Assembly (NCBI GenBank): GCA_037379885.1
Contig: JARRJC010000003.1
Coordinates: forward strand, 1-64,000
DNA from: Limibacillus sp.
Lineage (GTDB): Bacteria > Pseudomonadota > Alphaproteobacteria > Kiloniellales > CECT-8803
Direction: 5' to 3'
Length of the DNA: 64,000 nucleotides
The notes under the pieces: generated by a model
What the model saw: the letters and a program-made list of their open reading frames with translations, nothing else
Told to the model about the DNA's origin: nothing
Databases searched by the model: none
Made by a program: the position numbers and the translations under genes
Shown here: piece after piece, positions 53,885-64,000 of the stretch
Position numbering within the stretch: position 1 is the first letter of the stretch
Layout: every line of letters begins with the position of its first letter

Positions 53885-55339
53885 TCAGCCCGGGAAGAGC
53901 GAGGCGGCGGCGGCGCCGGCGGTCTCGACCAGCGGCCCCGGCACCAGGAAAAACAGCAGAATGGCGACGGCCGTCACGCCCATGATCCCCGCCGCCGACA
54001 GGCCGAGCGGGCTATCAAGGGTCTCCACCGGCTCGTCGAAGTACATCAGCTTGATGATGCGCAGGTAGTAGAAGGCGCCCACCACCGAGGCCAGCACGCC
54101 GATGACCGCCAGGGTGTAGAGGCCCGCCTCGACCGCCGCCAGGAAGACGTAGAGCTTGCCGAAGAACCCGGCCAGCGGCGGGATGCCCGCCATGGAGAAC
54201 ATGAAGATCGCCAGGGCGGCGGCCATCAGGGGGTTGGTCTTGGAGAGACCGCGCAGGTCGTCGATGCCCTCCAGCATCCGGCCCTGGTTCCTCATGGAGA
54301 GGATGCAGGCGAAGGTGCCGAGGTTCATCACCAGGTAGATCGACATGTAGATGATGACGCCCTGAACGCCCTGCTCCGTGCCCGCCGAGAGGCCGACCAG
54401 CGCATAGCCCACGTGGCCGATGGAGGAATAGGCCATCAGGCGCTTGATGTTGGTCTGCTGGATCGCGGCCAGCGCGCCGAGCGCCATGGAGGTGACGGAG
54501 ATGAAGAACAGGATCTGCTGCCACTCGCTCAACAGGTCCGCGAAGGGACCGACCATGACCCGGACGAAGAGCGCCATGGCCGCGACCTTGGGCGCGGTCG
54601 CGAAGAAGGCGGTGACCGCCGTCGGCGAGCCTTCGTAGACGTCCGGCGTCCACATGTGGAAGGGAACGGCGGAAACCTTGAAAGCCAGACCGGCGATCAC
54701 GAAGACCAGACCGAAGATGACGCCAAGCGAGGGATCGCTGCCCGCATGACCGGCAAAGACTTCCGCCAGGCGCGCGAACTCCACCGTGCCCGCGAAGCCG
54801 TAGATCAGCGAGCAGCCGTAGAGCAGCATCCCTGAGGAAATCGCGCCCAGAATGAAGTACTTGAGGCCCGCCTCCGTGGAACGCTGGCTGTCGCGCCTGA
54901 AGGCCGCGACCACGTAGAGCGCCAGCGACTGCAACTCCAGGCCGACGTAAAGGGAGATGAGGTTCCCCGCGGAAATCATCATCATCATGCCGAGCGTCGC
55001 CAGCACCAGCAGCACCGGGAACTCGAAGCGGTCCATGCCCTGCTCGCGCGCATAGCGTTGCGACAGGATGATGGCCGCGCCGGCGCCGGTCAGGACCAGC
55101 ACCTTCATGAAGACCGAGAAGGCGTCCTGCACGAAGAGGCCGCCGAAGGCTTCGCCCGTGAACCCGGACCCGCCCAAGAGCAGCGCCAGGGCGACGGCGA
55201 GGCTGGCCACCGCCGGCCAGAGGGTCGCGCCCACGTGGTCGCGCTTCTGGAAGACGCCCAGCATGAGCAGCCCCATGGCCGCGATGGCCAGGAAGATTTC
55301 CGGAAGGACGAGCAGGTAATCCTGAGAGGTGAAGATCAT
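53885..55339 (-). CDS. nuoN: NADH-quinone oxidoreductase subunit N
   Basis: An antiporter-like proton-pumping subunit of the Complex I membrane arm (484 aa, about 14 helices). The family features are visible: [17 protein letters not shown] with the conserved Glu, [21 protein letters not shown] with the helix-7 Lys, and [13 protein letters not shown]. Last nuo gene, 13 nt after nuoM, and followed by birA. Confidence 0.97.
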   Translation of the reverse strand: MIFTSQDYLLVLPEIFLAIAAMGLLMLGVFQKRDHVGATLWPAVASLAVALALLLGGSGFTGEAFGGLFVQDAFSVFMKVLVLTGAGAAIILSQRYAREQGMDRFEFPVLLVLATLGMMMMISAGNLISLYVGLELQSLALYVVAAFRRDSQRSTEAGLKYFILGAISSGMLLYGCSLIYGFAGTVEFARLAEVFAGHAGSDPSLGVIFGLVFVIAGLAFKVSAVPFHMWTPDVYEGSPTAVTAFFATAPKVAAMALFVRVMVGPFADLLSEWQQILFFISVTSMALGALAAIQQTNIKRLMAYSSIGHVGYALVGLSAGTEQGVQGVIIYMSIYLVMNLGTFACILSMRNQGRMLEGIDDLRGLSKTNPLMAAALAIFMFSMAGIPPLAGFFGKLYVFLAAVEAGLYTLAVIGVLASVVGAFYYLRIIKLMYFDEPVETLDSPLGLSAAGIMGVTAVAILLFFLVPGPLVETAGAAAASLFPG

Positions 55340-55352
55340 GGATCCGCTTTCC

Positions 55353-56882
55353 TTACTCGAGGCCGATCAAGGCAGCCAGATGCGGCGCCTCCGACGTGGC
55401 CAGGGCCGTTTCGTAGTTGGTGATCAGGTTCTCCACGGAAGCCGACATCACATCCAGGAAGCTGACCGGATAGATGCCCATCCAGAGCATCACGATCAGC
55501 AGCGGCGCGAAGACCAGTTTCTCGCGCCAGTTCAGGTCCAGGAGACCCTTCAGGTCCTCCTTGCTCAACTGGCCGAAGATCACCCGGCGATAGAGATAGA
55601 GCATGTAGGCCGCGCCCAGGACCATGCCGCTGGCGGTCAGGAGAGCGACCCAGGTGCTGACCTGGAACGCCCCCATGATCACAAGGAACTCGCCGACGAA
55701 TCCGGCGGTGCCCGGCAGGCCGACGGAGCCCAGCATGAAGGCCATGAAGATCAGTGCGTAACCCGGCATGTTCTCCGCCAGGCCGCCATAGCGATCGATC
55801 TCGCGGGTGTGCAGGCGGTCGTAGACCACGCCGACCACCAGGAAGAGCGCGGCGGAAATAATGCCGTGGGAGAGCATCTGGAAGATCGCGCCCTCCAGCC
55901 CCTGCTGATTGACCGCGAAGATGCCGATCGTCACGAAGCCCATGTGGGCGACGGAGGAATAGGCGATCAGCTTCTTCATGTCCTTCTGCGCCAGCGCCAC
56001 CAGCGAGGTGTAGATCACCGCCGTCACCGAGAGGGTGAAGATCAGCGGCATGAAGAACTCAGAGGCCTCGGGCAGGATCGGCAGAGAGAAACGCAAGAAC
56101 CCGTAGGCGCCCATCTTCAAGAGCACGCCCGCCAGGATGACCGATCCGGCCGTAGGCGCCTCCACGTGCGCATCGGGCAGCCAGGTGTGGACCGGCCACA
56201 TGGGCACCTTGACCGCGAAGGAGGCGAAGAAGGCCAGCCAGAGCCAGATCTGCATCTCGAAGGGGATGCGCGCGGTCAGCAGCGTCGGGATATCGGTCGT
56301 CCCGGTCTCGAAGTAGATCGCCAGCACCGCCAGCAGCATCAGGACCGAGCCCGCCAGGGTGTAGAGGAAGAACTTGAAGGCCGCATAGACCCGGCGCTGC
56401 CCGCCCCAGACGCCGATGATCAGGAACATCGGGATCAGGACCGCCTCGAAGAAGATGTAGAAGGTCACGAAATCCAGGGCGCAGAACATGCCGACCATGA
56501 AGGTCTCAAGCACCAGGAAAGCGATCATGTACTCCTTCACCCGGCGCGTGACCGACTCCCAGCTCGCCAGGATGCAGAGCGGCGTCAGCAGGGTGGAAAG
56601 CAGCACGAACAGCATGGAGATGCCATCGACGCCGACCTGATAGGCGATCCCGAAACTGGGTATCCACTCGGCGCGCTCGACGAACTGGAACTCCGCCGTG
56701 CCCCGCTCGAAGCCGAACCAGAGGAACAGCGAGAGCAGGAAGGTGATGAGCGCGGTCCAGAGCGCCACGTAGCGCGCGTTGCGCGCCACCACGGCCTCGT
56801 CACCGCGAATGAAGAAGATACACCCCGCCCCGACCAGGGGCAGGAAGGTGATGAGCGAGAGAAGCGGCCAACCTTGCATCAC
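55353..56882 (-). CDS. nuoM: NADH-quinone oxidoreductase subunit M
   Basis: The second antiporter-like subunit (509 aa, about 14 helices). [21 protein letters not shown] carries the conserved Glu; [31 protein letters not shown] and [18 protein letters not shown] carry the helix-7 Lys and later Lys/His. It lies 7 nt after nuoL and 13 nt before nuoN. Confidence 0.97.
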   Translation of the reverse strand: MMQGWPLLSLITFLPLVGAGCIFFIRGDEAVVARNARYVALWTALITFLLSLFLWFGFERGTAEFQFVERAEWIPSFGIAYQVGVDGISMLFVLLSTLLTPLCILASWESVTRRVKEYMIAFLVLETFMVGMFCALDFVTFYIFFEAVLIPMFLIIGVWGGQRRVYAAFKFFLYTLAGSVLMLLAVLAIYFETGTTDIPTLLTARIPFEMQIWLWLAFFASFAVKVPMWPVHTWLPDAHVEAPTAGSVILAGVLLKMGAYGFLRFSLPILPEASEFFMPLIFTLSVTAVIYTSLVALAQKDMKKLIAYSSVAHMGFVTIGIFAVNQQGLEGAIFQMLSHGIISAALFLVVGVVYDRLHTREIDRYGGLAENMPGYALIFMAFMLGSVGLPGTAGFVGEFLVIMGAFQVSTWVALLTASGMVLGAAYMLYLYRRVIFGQLSKEDLKGLLDLNWREKLVFAPLLIVMLWMGIYPVSFLDVMSASVENLITNYETALATSEAPHLAALIGLE

Positions 56883-56889
56883 TATCCCC

Positions 56890-58818
56890 TCACCCGATCG
56901 TCGCCAGCAGATACCAGCTGATCAGGAACACCACCCCGATCAGCATGGCAAAGGCGTAGTGGTACACAAAACCGCTCTGCAGGCGGCTGACGCGCGCCGC
57001 GAGGTTCTTGGCGGCGCTGGCAAGGCCGTTCGGCCCAAGACCGTCGATCAGCAGCACATCGCCCGTCTGCCAGAGGCCGCGCCCCAGATACATGGCCGGG
57101 CGCACGAAGATCCGGTCGTAGAGTTCGTCGAAATACCACTTGTTGAGGAAGAAGAGGTAAAGCGGGCGCGCCTTCGCCGTGAAGACCGCCGGGATGCCCG
57201 GCGCGACCATGTAGGCGACGTAGGCCAAGCCGATGCCCGACAGGCCCGCCACCAGCGGCAGGTACTTGACCCAGGCCGGGACATGATGCGCCTCCTCGAT
57301 CACATCGCCGAGCGTCAGGATCGACAGGGCCCAGAACTCCTCGCGGCCATCGCCCACGAACCACTCGTAGGCGACGTAGCCCGAGAGCACCGCCCCCGTG
57401 GCCAGCACCATCAGCGGGATCAGCATGACCTTGGGCGATTCATGCGCGTGCTCGAAGACCTGCTGGTCGCCCCGGAACTTGCCGTGGAAGGTCATGAGCA
57501 AGAGGCGCCAGGAATAGAAGGCCGTCAGGAAGGCCGCGATCACGCCCGCCCAGTAGGCGAAGGTGCCCGCGTTGGTATGCGCGGCGTAGGCGGTCTCCAG
57601 AACCATGTCCTTGGAGAAGAAGCCGGCGAAGGGCGGGATGCCCGCCAGCGCCAGGGAGCCGATCCACATGAGCCCGTAGGTCCAGGGGATGGTGCGCCAG
57701 AGGCCGCCCATCTTGCGCATGTCTTGCTCGTTCGCGACCGCGTGGATCACCGAGCCCGCGCCCAGGAACAGCAGCGCCTTGAAGAAGGCGTGGGTCATCA
57801 GGTGGAACATGGCCGCGCTGTAGGCGGAAACGCCGATCGCGAAGAACATGTAGCCGAGCTGGGAGCAGGTCGAATAGGCGATCACCCGCTTGATGTCGTT
57901 CTGACAGGTGCCGACCGTCGCCGCGAAGAAGGCCGTGCAGGCGCCAACGATGGTCACCACGGTCAAGGCGTCCGGCGCGTACTCGAAAATCGGCGAGAGG
58001 CGGCAGAGCATGAAGACGCCCGCCGTCACCATGGTCGCGGCATGGATCAGCGCGGAAACCGGCGTCGGGCCCTCCATGGCGTCCGGCAGCCAGGTGTGCA
58101 GGCCCAACTGCGCCGACTTGCCCATCGCGCCGATGAAGAGCAGCAGGCAGATGATGGTCAGCGCGTGCCCCTCGATGCCCAGGAAGTTGACCGTGTAGTC
58201 CTGGAAGTTCGGCACGGCCTCGAAGGCCTGATCGAAGCTGACCGTGCCAAGCAGCAGGAAGGCGCCGGCGATGCCGAGCGCGAAGCCGACGTCGCCCACG
58301 CGGTTGACCAGGAAGGCCTTGATGGCCGCTGCGTTCGCGCTGGGCTTCTCGTACCAGAAGCCGATCAGCAGGTAGGAGGCCAGACCGACGCCCTCCCAGC
58401 CGAAGAACATCTGCACGAAGTTGTCCGCCGTCACCAGCATCAGCATGAAGAAGGTGAAGAGGCTCAAGTAAGCCATGAAGCGCGGGATCGACTTGTCGTG
58501 GCTCATGTAGCCCACGGAATAGACGTGGACCATGGCCGAAACGCCGGTCACCACCACCAGCATGACGGCGGAGAGCGTGTCGATCCGAAGCGCCCAGGAG
58601 GCTTCGAAAGCGCCGCTGTCGAACCAGGTGAAGAGCTCGATGACCTTCAGCTTCTCCTCGCCGAACCCGATGGTCGCAAAGGAGATGCAGGACAGCACAG
58701 CCGAGACGATCAGCAGCGAGCAGGTGACGATCTGCGCGCCGCGGTCGCCGATCTTCTTGCCGAAGAAACCGGCAATGATCGCGCCCAGAAGCGGCAGGAA
58801 TACGATAAGGGCTTCCAT
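56890..58818 (-). CDS. nuoL: NADH-quinone oxidoreductase subunit L
   Basis: The distal antiporter-like subunit (642 aa), including the C-terminal lateral helix that runs along the membrane arm. Conserved parts are [19 protein letters not shown] (Glu), [30 protein letters not shown] (Lys nearby) and [20 protein letters not shown]. It lies 19 nt after nuoK. Confidence 0.97.
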   Translation of the reverse strand: MEALIVFLPLLGAIIAGFFGKKIGDRGAQIVTCSLLIVSAVLSCISFATIGFGEEKLKVIELFTWFDSGAFEASWALRIDTLSAVMLVVVTGVSAMVHVYSVGYMSHDKSIPRFMAYLSLFTFFMLMLVTADNFVQMFFGWEGVGLASYLLIGFWYEKPSANAAAIKAFLVNRVGDVGFALGIAGAFLLLGTVSFDQAFEAVPNFQDYTVNFLGIEGHALTIICLLLFIGAMGKSAQLGLHTWLPDAMEGPTPVSALIHAATMVTAGVFMLCRLSPIFEYAPDALTVVTIVGACTAFFAATVGTCQNDIKRVIAYSTCSQLGYMFFAIGVSAYSAAMFHLMTHAFFKALLFLGAGSVIHAVANEQDMRKMGGLWRTIPWTYGLMWIGSLALAGIPPFAGFFSKDMVLETAYAAHTNAGTFAYWAGVIAAFLTAFYSWRLLLMTFHGKFRGDQQVFEHAHESPKVMLIPLMVLATGAVLSGYVAYEWFVGDGREEFWALSILTLGDVIEEAHHVPAWVKYLPLVAGLSGIGLAYVAYMVAPGIPAVFTAKARPLYLFFLNKWYFDELYDRIFVRPAMYLGRGLWQTGDVLLIDGLGPNGLASAAKNLAARVSRLQSGFVYHYAFAMLIGVVFLISWYLLATIG

Positions 58819-58837
58819 GGTTTCTTGTTCTCCCCCC

Positions 58838-59149
58838 TCAGCCCTTCATCATGTTGATGTCTTCGACCGCGATGGAGCCGCGATTGCGGAAGTAGACCAC
58901 CAGGATGGCGAGCCCGATCGCCGCTTCGGCGGCGGCCACGGTCAGCACGATCATGGTGAAGATCTGCCCGACCAGATCCCCCAGGTGCGTCGAGAAGGCG
59001 ACCAGATTGATGTTGACCGCCAGCAGCATCAGCTCGATCGACATCAGGATCACGATGACGTTCTTCCGGTTCAGGAAGATGCCGAAAATCCCCAGCGTGA
59101 AGAGGATCGCCGAGAGCGTCAGGTAGTGTGAAAGACCTATTTCAAGCAT
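58838..59149 (-). CDS. nuoK: NADH-quinone oxidoreductase subunit K
   Basis: A three-helix membrane subunit (103 aa) contributing two conserved membrane glutamates, here in [16 protein letters not shown] and [17 protein letters not shown], to the proton path. It starts 3 nt after nuoJ. The frame and length match the family exactly. Confidence 0.97.
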   Translation of the reverse strand: MLEIGLSHYLTLSAILFTLGIFGIFLNRKNVIVILMSIELMLLAVNINLVAFSTHLGDLVGQIFTMIVLTVAAAEAAIGLAILVVYFRNRGSIAVEDINMMKG

Positions 59150-59152
59150 GAT

Positions 59153-59767
59153 CTAGACCCCGCTCCGGCTCGGTACTTTTTTGACCTCGATGGTATCGCC
59201 GACCTTGCGCGACACCTGCTTGGAGATCGACTGGCGGCGCACGCCCTCGCGCTTCCTGAGCGTCAGCACGATGGCGCCGATCATGGCGACCAGCAGGATC
59301 ATGCCGCAGGCCTGGAAGAGGTAGACGTAGTCGGTGTAGAGCACGCGGCCGATGGCCTCGGTGTTGGTCACCTGATCGATCGGCGGGATCGGTTGCTGGG
59401 CGACGCTGGCGGCCTCGGGCGCCACGGCCCAGGCGCCGAACACCAGGATCAGCTCGGCCAGAAGCACCAGACCGATCAAGGCCCCGATGGGCAGGTATTG
59501 AAGGAACCCTTGCCGGAGCTCGACGATGTTGATGTCCAGCATCATCACCACGAAGAGGAACAAGACGGCGACCGCGCCGACATAGACCACGACCAGGATC
59601 ATGGCCAGAAACTCCGCGCCCATCAGCACGAAGATGCCCGAGGCGTTGACGAAGGCCAGGATCAGGAACAGCACGGAATGCACGGGATTGCGCGCGGCGA
59701 TCACCATGATCGCCGACGCGACGATGATCCCGGCCAGGAGATAGAATACGAGGGCCTGAACGATCAT
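59153..59767 (-). CDS. nuoJ: NADH-quinone oxidoreductase subunit J
   Basis: A five-helix membrane subunit (204 aa) next to the quinone end of the proton channel. The MGAEFLAMILVVVYVGAVAVLFLFVVMML segment is the family signature. The C-terminus has a basic cytoplasmic tail (RKREGVRRQSISKQVSRK). 75 nt separate it from nuoI and only 3 nt from nuoK. Confidence 0.96.
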   Translation of the reverse strand: MIVQALVFYLLAGIIVASAIMVIAARNPVHSVLFLILAFVNASGIFVLMGAEFLAMILVVVYVGAVAVLFLFVVMMLDINIVELRQGFLQYLPIGALIGLVLLAELILVFGAWAVAPEAASVAQQPIPPIDQVTNTEAIGRVLYTDYVYLFQACGMILLVAMIGAIVLTLRKREGVRRQSISKQVSRKVGDTIEVKKVPSRSGV

Positions 59768-59842
59768 GGCTTCGCGCCCTCCCCTTTTATCTTGTTCAAC
59801 AACATCCGTTCCCCGTGTCCCTAGTTCCGCGCCCCGTGTGCC

Positions 59843-60331
59843 TTAGCGGTAGGGCGCGTCCTTGGCGATCGCCTGCGCGATCTCGTACTCCCAACGCTCG
59901 CCGTTCTCCAGCAGCTTGTCCTTGTTGTAGAAGAGCTCCTCGCGGGTCTCCGCGGCGAACTCGAAGTTCGGCCCCTCGACGATGGCGTCCACCGGGCAGG
60001 CTTCCTGACAGAAGCCGCAGTAGATGCACTTGGTCATGTCGATGTCGTAGCGCGTGGTGCGGCGGCTGCCGTCCTCGCGCGGCTCCGACTCGATGGTGAT
60101 CGCCAGCGCCGGACAGATCGCCTCGCAGAGCTTGCAGGCGATGCAGCGCTCCTCGCCGTTGGGATAGCGCCTCAGCGCGTGCTCCCCCCGGAAGCGCGGC
60201 GAAATCGGCCCCTTCTCGTAGGGGTAGTTCAGCGTCACCTTCGGTGTGAAGAAGTAGCGCAGGGTCATGGCCATGCCGCCCAGCAACTCGGCCAGGAACA
60301 GGGACTTAGCGCTGCGATCTATGAAGGACAT
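59843..60331 (-). CDS. nuoI: NADH-quinone oxidoreductase subunit I (2x[4Fe-4S])
   Basis: Carries clusters N6a and N6b in the peripheral arm (162 aa). Both [4Fe-4S] motifs are complete: C63, C66, C69, C73 ([12 protein letters not shown]) and C102, C105, C108, C112 ([12 protein letters not shown]). It lies 22 nt after nuoH. Confidence 0.98.
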   Translation of the reverse strand: MSFIDRSAKSLFLAELLGGMAMTLRYFFTPKVTLNYPYEKGPISPRFRGEHALRRYPNGEERCIACKLCEAICPALAITIESEPREDGSRRTTRYDIDMTKCIYCGFCQEACPVDAIVEGPNFEFAAETREELFYNKDKLLENGERWEYEIAQAIAKDAPYR

Positions 60332-60353
60332 TATTGCTCGTTACCCTTTGTTA

Positions 60354-61364
60354 TCACTTCGGCAGCCAGTCGAAGGCCACCAGCACACCCGCGGTCAGAA
60401 CCACCCAAAGCAGCGAGAAGGGAAGGAAGACCTTCCACCCGAGACGCATCAGCTGGTCGTAGCGGTAGCGCGGGAAAGTAGCGCGGACCCAGAGGAAGAA
60501 GAACAGCACCAGGCAGATCTTCGCCGCGAACCAGATCGGCCCCGGGATCCAATTGAAGGGCGCGATGTCGATGATCGGCAGCCAGCCCCCCAGGAACAGG
60601 ATCGTGGTCATCGCGCTCATCAGGATCATGTTGGCGTATTCGCCCAGGAAGAAGAGCGCGAAGGTCATGGAGGAGTATTCGACGAAGAAGCCCGCGACCA
60701 GCTCGGACTCGCCTTCGGGCAGGTCGAAGGGCGCGCGGTTGGTCTCCGCCAGGACCGAGATGAAGAAGATCACGAACATCGGCAGCAGCGGCACGGCGAA
60801 CCAGAGCCCGCGCTGCGCCTCGACGATATCGGTCAGGTTCAGGGAGCCGACGCAGAGCAGCACCGTGATGATCACGAAACCCATGGAAACTTCATAGGAG
60901 ACCATCTGCGCGGCCGACCGAAGCGCGCCCAGGAAGGGATACTTCGAGTTGGAGGCCCAACCGGCCATGATCACGCCGTAGACGCCGAGCGAGGAAATGG
61001 CGAAGAGGTACAGGATGCCGACGTTGATGTCGGAGATCACCAGACCCGGCCCGACCGGGATCACCGCCCAGGCCACCATCGCCAGGATGAAGGTCAGCAT
61101 CGGCGCGGCGACGAAGACGATCTTGTTGGCGCCCGCGGGCAGGATGGTTTCCTTGAACAGCAGCTTGATGCCGTCGGCCAGAGGCTGCAGAAGCCCCAGC
61201 GGCCCGACCGTGTTGGGCCCCTTGCGCAGCTGCATGGCGCCGATCACCTTGCGCTCGGCGTAGGTCAGATAGGCGACGGCGCCCAGCAACGGCACCACGA
61301 TCGCCAGGATCTGCAGCACGATGATGATGCCGGGCAACGCATAGCCCTGGAAGAACTCAGCCAT
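60354..61364 (-). CDS. nuoH: NADH-quinone oxidoreductase subunit H
   Basis: An eight-helix membrane subunit (336 aa) forming the quinone-entry chamber with NuoB and Nuo[32 protein letters not shown] is the family start and [27 protein letters not shown] the quinone-site signature. It overlaps nuoG by 8 nt, so the two are translationally coupled. Confidence 0.98.
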   Translation of the reverse strand: MAEFFQGYALPGIIIVLQILAIVVPLLGAVAYLTYAERKVIGAMQLRKGPNTVGPLGLLQPLADGIKLLFKETILPAGANKIVFVAAPMLTFILAMVAWAVIPVGPGLVISDINVGILYLFAISSLGVYGVIMAGWASNSKYPFLGALRSAAQMVSYEVSMGFVIITVLLCVGSLNLTDIVEAQRGLWFAVPLLPMFVIFFISVLAETNRAPFDLPEGESELVAGFFVEYSSMTFALFFLGEYANMILMSAMTTILFLGGWLPIIDIAPFNWIPGPIWFAAKICLVLFFFLWVRATFPRYRYDQLMRLGWKVFLPFSLLWVVLTAGVLVAFDWLPK

Positions 61365-63417
61365 CGGTGCCCGTCGCCTCCCCCTTGTTCCAGACGAAGG
61401 CCTCGCTGCAGGCGGCCATGGTCTCCGACGCCCGTGAGATCGGGTCAGTCATGTAGAAGTTTTCTATTGGAAGATCAAAGGCTTCCGATGCAATCCTCCC
61501 ATCCATTCCGAAGGCCTCCCAAGCGGCCTTGGGCACCTGATCAATGGCGGCGAAGAGGGGATTGACCTCGATCATGTGCTGGCGCAACTCGCCCAGGCTG
61601 TCGTAGGGAAGCGCCTTGCCGGTCAGCGGCGAGAAAGCCCGCAGAATGGTCCAGTCCTCCCGCGCCTCACCCGGCGGAAAGGCAGCCAGGCGCCCGAGCT
61701 GCACCCTGCCCTCGACATTGACGTAGGTGCCGTTCTTTTCCGTGTAGGCGGCGCCCGGCAGGATCACATCGGCGCGGTGAGCGCCCGCGTCGCCGTGGTG
61801 CCCCTGATAGACGACAAAGCTGTCGCCCAGGCGGCCCATGTCGATCTCGTCCGCGCCCAGCAGCCAGACCAGGCCGATATCGCCCTTCTCGCAGCCCTCC
61901 AGGATGCCGGTCGTGTCGCGCCCGCCCTCGCCCGGCGCGAAGCCGATGTCGAGACCGCCGACGCGGCTGGCGGCGCGCTGCAGCACGTTGAAGCCGTTCC
62001 AGTCGCCGGAGACCATGCCGAAGCGCTCGGCCACCTGCCGGGCCAGGGCCAGCAGCGCATCGCCGTCCGCGCGCGCCAGGACGCCAGAGCCCAGGATGAT
62101 CATGGGCTTCTCGGCTTTCTCCAGCACCTCGGCGAAGGCGCCCTTGCCCTCGGCCAGTTCCTTCAGGCTGTCTGGCCCCGCGCCCAGGTAGTCGGTCTCG
62201 TAGGTCAGGTCGACCGGCTGGCCGATCACGCCGACCCTGAAGCCGCCCCTCAGGAACCGCTTGCGCAGGCGTGCGTTGACCATGGCCGCTTCCCAGCGCG
62301 GGTTGGACCCGACGATGAGACAAGCGTCAGCCTGTTCGATACCCGCGATGGAGCTGTTGAAAAGGTAGGAGGCGCGCACGCCCGGATCGCCCTTGGCGCC
62401 GTCCTGGCGGCAATCGATGTTGGCCGAGCCGAGGGAGCTCATCAGGTCCTTCAGCGCCAGCATGGACTCGACCTCGCAGAGATCGCCCGCGATGGCCGCC
62501 ACCTGCTCGCCCTTCAGCACGGAAAGCTTGTCGGCGATGGCCTGGAAGGCCACCTCCCAGCTCACCGGCTGCAGCTTGCCGTCCCGGCGCAGGTAGGGCC
62601 GGTCCAGACGGCGCTTCTTGAGGCCGTCGATGGCATGGCGGGTCTTGTCGTGGATCCACTCCTCGTTGATGCCTTCATGCAGGCGCGGCAGGACCCGCAG
62701 GACCTCCCTGCCCCGCACGTCGACGCGGATGTTGGAGCCCACGGCGTCCATAACGTCGACCGAGAGGGTCTTGCGCAACTCCCAGGGGCGCGCGTGGAAG
62801 GCGTAGGGACGGCTGGTCAGTGCGCCGACCGGGCAGACATCCACAACGTTGCCGGAAAGCTCCGAGTTCACCGCCTGCTCAAGGCTGGTGATCTCGGCGT
62901 GCTCGCCGCGATTGACGAGGCCCATCTGCTCGACGCCGCCGATCTCCGTGGAGAAGCGCACACAGCGCGTGCAGTGGATGCAGCGGGTCATGATCGTCTT
63001 GATCAGCGGCCCCATGTACTTCTCGGTGACCGCGCGCTTGTTCTCTTCGTAGCGGCTGCGGTCGAAGCCATAGGCCATGGCCTGGTCCTGAAGGTCGCAT
63101 TCACCGCCCTGATCGCAGATCGGGCAGTCCAGCGGATGGTTGATCAGAAGGAACTCCATCACGCCCTTGCGCGCCTTCTTGACCTTGTCGGTGTCGGTCT
63201 TGATCACCATTCCTTCGCCGACCGGCATGGCGCAGGACGCGATGGGCTTGGGCGCCTTTTCCATCTCGACCAGACACATGCGGCAGTTGCCCGCGATCGA
63301 CAGGCGGTCGTGATAGCAAAAGCGCGGTATCTCCTTGCCCGCCATCTCGCAGGCTTGGAGCACCGTGACTCCTGCCGGTACTTCGATTTCGATGCCGTCG
63401 ACGGTTACCTTCGGCAT
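61357..63417 (-). CDS. nuoG: NADH-quinone oxidoreductase subunit G
   Basis: The largest peripheral-arm subunit (686 aa). A [2Fe-2S] ferredoxin domain (C34, C45, C48, C62) comes first, then the N5 cluster with its His ligand (H94, C98, C101, C107), then the N4 cluster (C146, C149, C152 and a later Cys in [10 protein letters not shown]). A molybdopterin-oxidoreductase-like domain, vestigial in Complex I, fills the rest. The extra N7 cysteine motif of E. coli NuoG is not obvious. It lies 3 nt after nuoF. Confidence 0.97.
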   Translation of the reverse strand: MPKVTVDGIEIEVPAGVTVLQACEMAGKEIPRFCYHDRLSIAGNCRMCLVEMEKAPKPIASCAMPVGEGMVIKTDTDKVKKARKGVMEFLLINHPLDCPICDQGGECDLQDQAMAYGFDRSRYEENKRAVTEKYMGPLIKTIMTRCIHCTRCVRFSTEIGGVEQMGLVNRGEHAEITSLEQAVNSELSGNVVDVCPVGALTSRPYAFHARPWELRKTLSVDVMDAVGSNIRVDVRGREVLRVLPRLHEGINEEWIHDKTRHAIDGLKKRRLDRPYLRRDGKLQPVSWEVAFQAIADKLSVLKGEQVAAIAGDLCEVESMLALKDLMSSLGSANIDCRQDGAKGDPGVRASYLFNSSIAGIEQADACLIVGSNPRWEAAMVNARLRKRFLRGGFRVGVIGQPVDLTYETDYLGAGPDSLKELAEGKGAFAEVLEKAEKPMIILGSGVLARADGDALLALARQVAERFGMVSGDWNGFNVLQRAASRVGGLDIGFAPGEGGRDTTGILEGCEKGDIGLVWLLGADEIDMGRLGDSFVVYQGHHGDAGAHRADVILPGAAYTEKNGTYVNVEGRVQLGRLAAFPPGEAREDWTILRAFSPLTGKALPYDSLGELRQHMIEVNPLFAAIDQVPKAAWEAFGMDGRIASEAFDLPIENFYMTDPISRASETMAACSEAFVWNKGEATGTDG

Positions 63418-63420
63418 TGC

Positions 63421-64000
63421 TTACTCCGCTGCCGTTTGGTGGTTTTTCTTATAGTCCGCAATCCGCTTCTCCAGCTCCGGCCGGAAGTGGCGGATCAGGC
63501 CCTGGACAGGCCAGGCCGCAGCGTCGCCCAACGCGCAGATGGTATGGCCTTCGACCTGATAGCTGACGTCCAGAAGGTTATCGATCTCCTCGACGTCCGC
63601 GCGGCCCTGCACCATGCGGGTCATGACCCGGTACATCCAGCCCGTGCCCTCTCGGCAGGGCGTGCACTGGCCGCAGGACTCATGCATGTAGAAGTGGCTG
63701 AAGCGCGCGATGGCCTCGACGATATCGGTCGACTTGTCCATCACCATCACCGCCGCCGTGCCCAGGCCCGACTTCGCCTCCTTAAGCGAATCGAAGTCCA
63801 TCAGCACGTTGTCGCAGACATCCTTGGGGATGACCGGGACCGAAGAGCCGCCCGGCACTACGGCCAGCAGGTTGTCCCAACCGCCGCGCACCCCGCCCGC
63901 GTGCTTTTCGATCAACTCGCGCAGGGGGATGCCCATCTCCTCCTCCACGTTGCAGGGCTGCTCGACGTGGCCGGAGATGGAATAGATCTTGGTGCCGGTG
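63421..64000 (-). CDS. nuoF: NADH-quinone oxidoreductase subunit F (3' part)
   Basis: The C-terminal 192 codons of the FMN- and NADH-binding subunit; the gene runs off the right edge. Reading in from the edge gives [22 protein letters not shown], then PGGSSVPVI and the [4Fe-4S] N3 motif [16 protein letters not shown], with a last cysteine in [13 protein letters not shown]. The Rossmann-like FMN domain lies outside the window. Confidence 0.96.
   Translation of the reverse strand, partial: TGTKIYSISGHVEQPCNVEEEMGIPLRELIEKHAGGVRGGWDNLLAVVPGGSSVPVIPKDVCDNVLMDFDSLKEAKSGLGTAAVMVMDKSTDIVEAIARFSHFYMHESCGQCTPCREGTGWMYRVMTRMVQGRADVEEIDNLLDVSYQVEGHTICALGDAAAWPVQGLIRHFRPELEKRIADYKKNHQTAAE

Noticed and set aside
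53006-58857. Very long His/Asp/Gln/Arg-rich open frames on the plus strand opposite the nuo genes
   Set aside because: Their odd composition is the reverse complement of hydrophobic membrane-helix codons. The nuo genes on the minus strand are complete and conserved.

Overview
The window is a compact, high-G+C (roughly two thirds by eye) chromosomal segment of an alphaproteobacterium, probably of the Rhodospirillales/Kiloniellales type. Evidence for this is a pyruvate dehydrogenase E1-beta subunit that carries its own lipoyl domain, a GAAC-N7-GAAC SOS box in front of lexA, a 441-residue prolyl-tRNA synthetase without an editing domain, RNase J, unfused trpE and trpG, and a gene order typical of the class. 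No IS element, phage gene, CRISPR array, tRNA or rRNA gene was found. Almost all the DNA is coding, and only one gene-free stretch exceeds 300 bases (49015-49390).

Layout. Positions 1-9051 (minus strand) hold central metabolism: the 5' end of pdhC, then pdhB, pdhA, ftsB, eno, kdsA, pyrG, secG and tpiA. On the plus strand ppiD and trpE follow (9284-12733). They are separated from trpG-trpD-trpC-moaC-moeA-lexA (16858-21905) by a minus-strand insert holding a divergent polysaccharide deacetylase gene and a copper module (copA-cueR). comEC (minus) and gltX-gltA (plus) come next, then a small DUF1330 gene. From 27413 to 42041 a long minus-strand envelope and translation block reads, in transcription order, rpsB-tsf-pyrH-frr-uppS-cdsA-dxr-rseP-bamA-skp-lpxD-fabZ-lpxA-lpxI-lpxB. 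From 42232 to 49014 is proS-lolC-lolD-dnaE. From 49391 to the right edge is the Complex I operon nuoF-G-H-I-J-K-L-M-N, running into birA-coaX-rnj-mce-DUF1467-tag.

How it fits together. Pyruvate dehydrogenase and citrate synthase feed the TCA cycle, and Complex I re-oxidises the NADH. The lpx/fabZ/kdsA genes build lipid A-Kdo; bamA, skp, ppiD, lolCD and rseP assemble and monitor the outer membrane; dxr-uppS-cdsA supply isoprenoid and phospholipid precursors. The trp genes are split by a copper-export module whose CueR-type promoter lies back to back with a likely trpG promoter.

Most noteworthy observations: (i) lpxI is frameshifted near 28800, with both halves still recognisable; (ii) an inverted repeat built on two TTGCAA palindromes overlaps the likely -35 of the pdh promoter; (iii) a textbook CueR promoter lies in the trp locus, sharing a divergent control region with trpG; (iv) CopA carries an N-terminal histidine ladder encoded by 12-bp tandem repeats; (v) a five-codon mini-ORF with a strong ribosome-binding site precedes trpG. 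I found no wholly new multi-gene system: the window is mainly conserved housekeeping DNA with a few local oddities.
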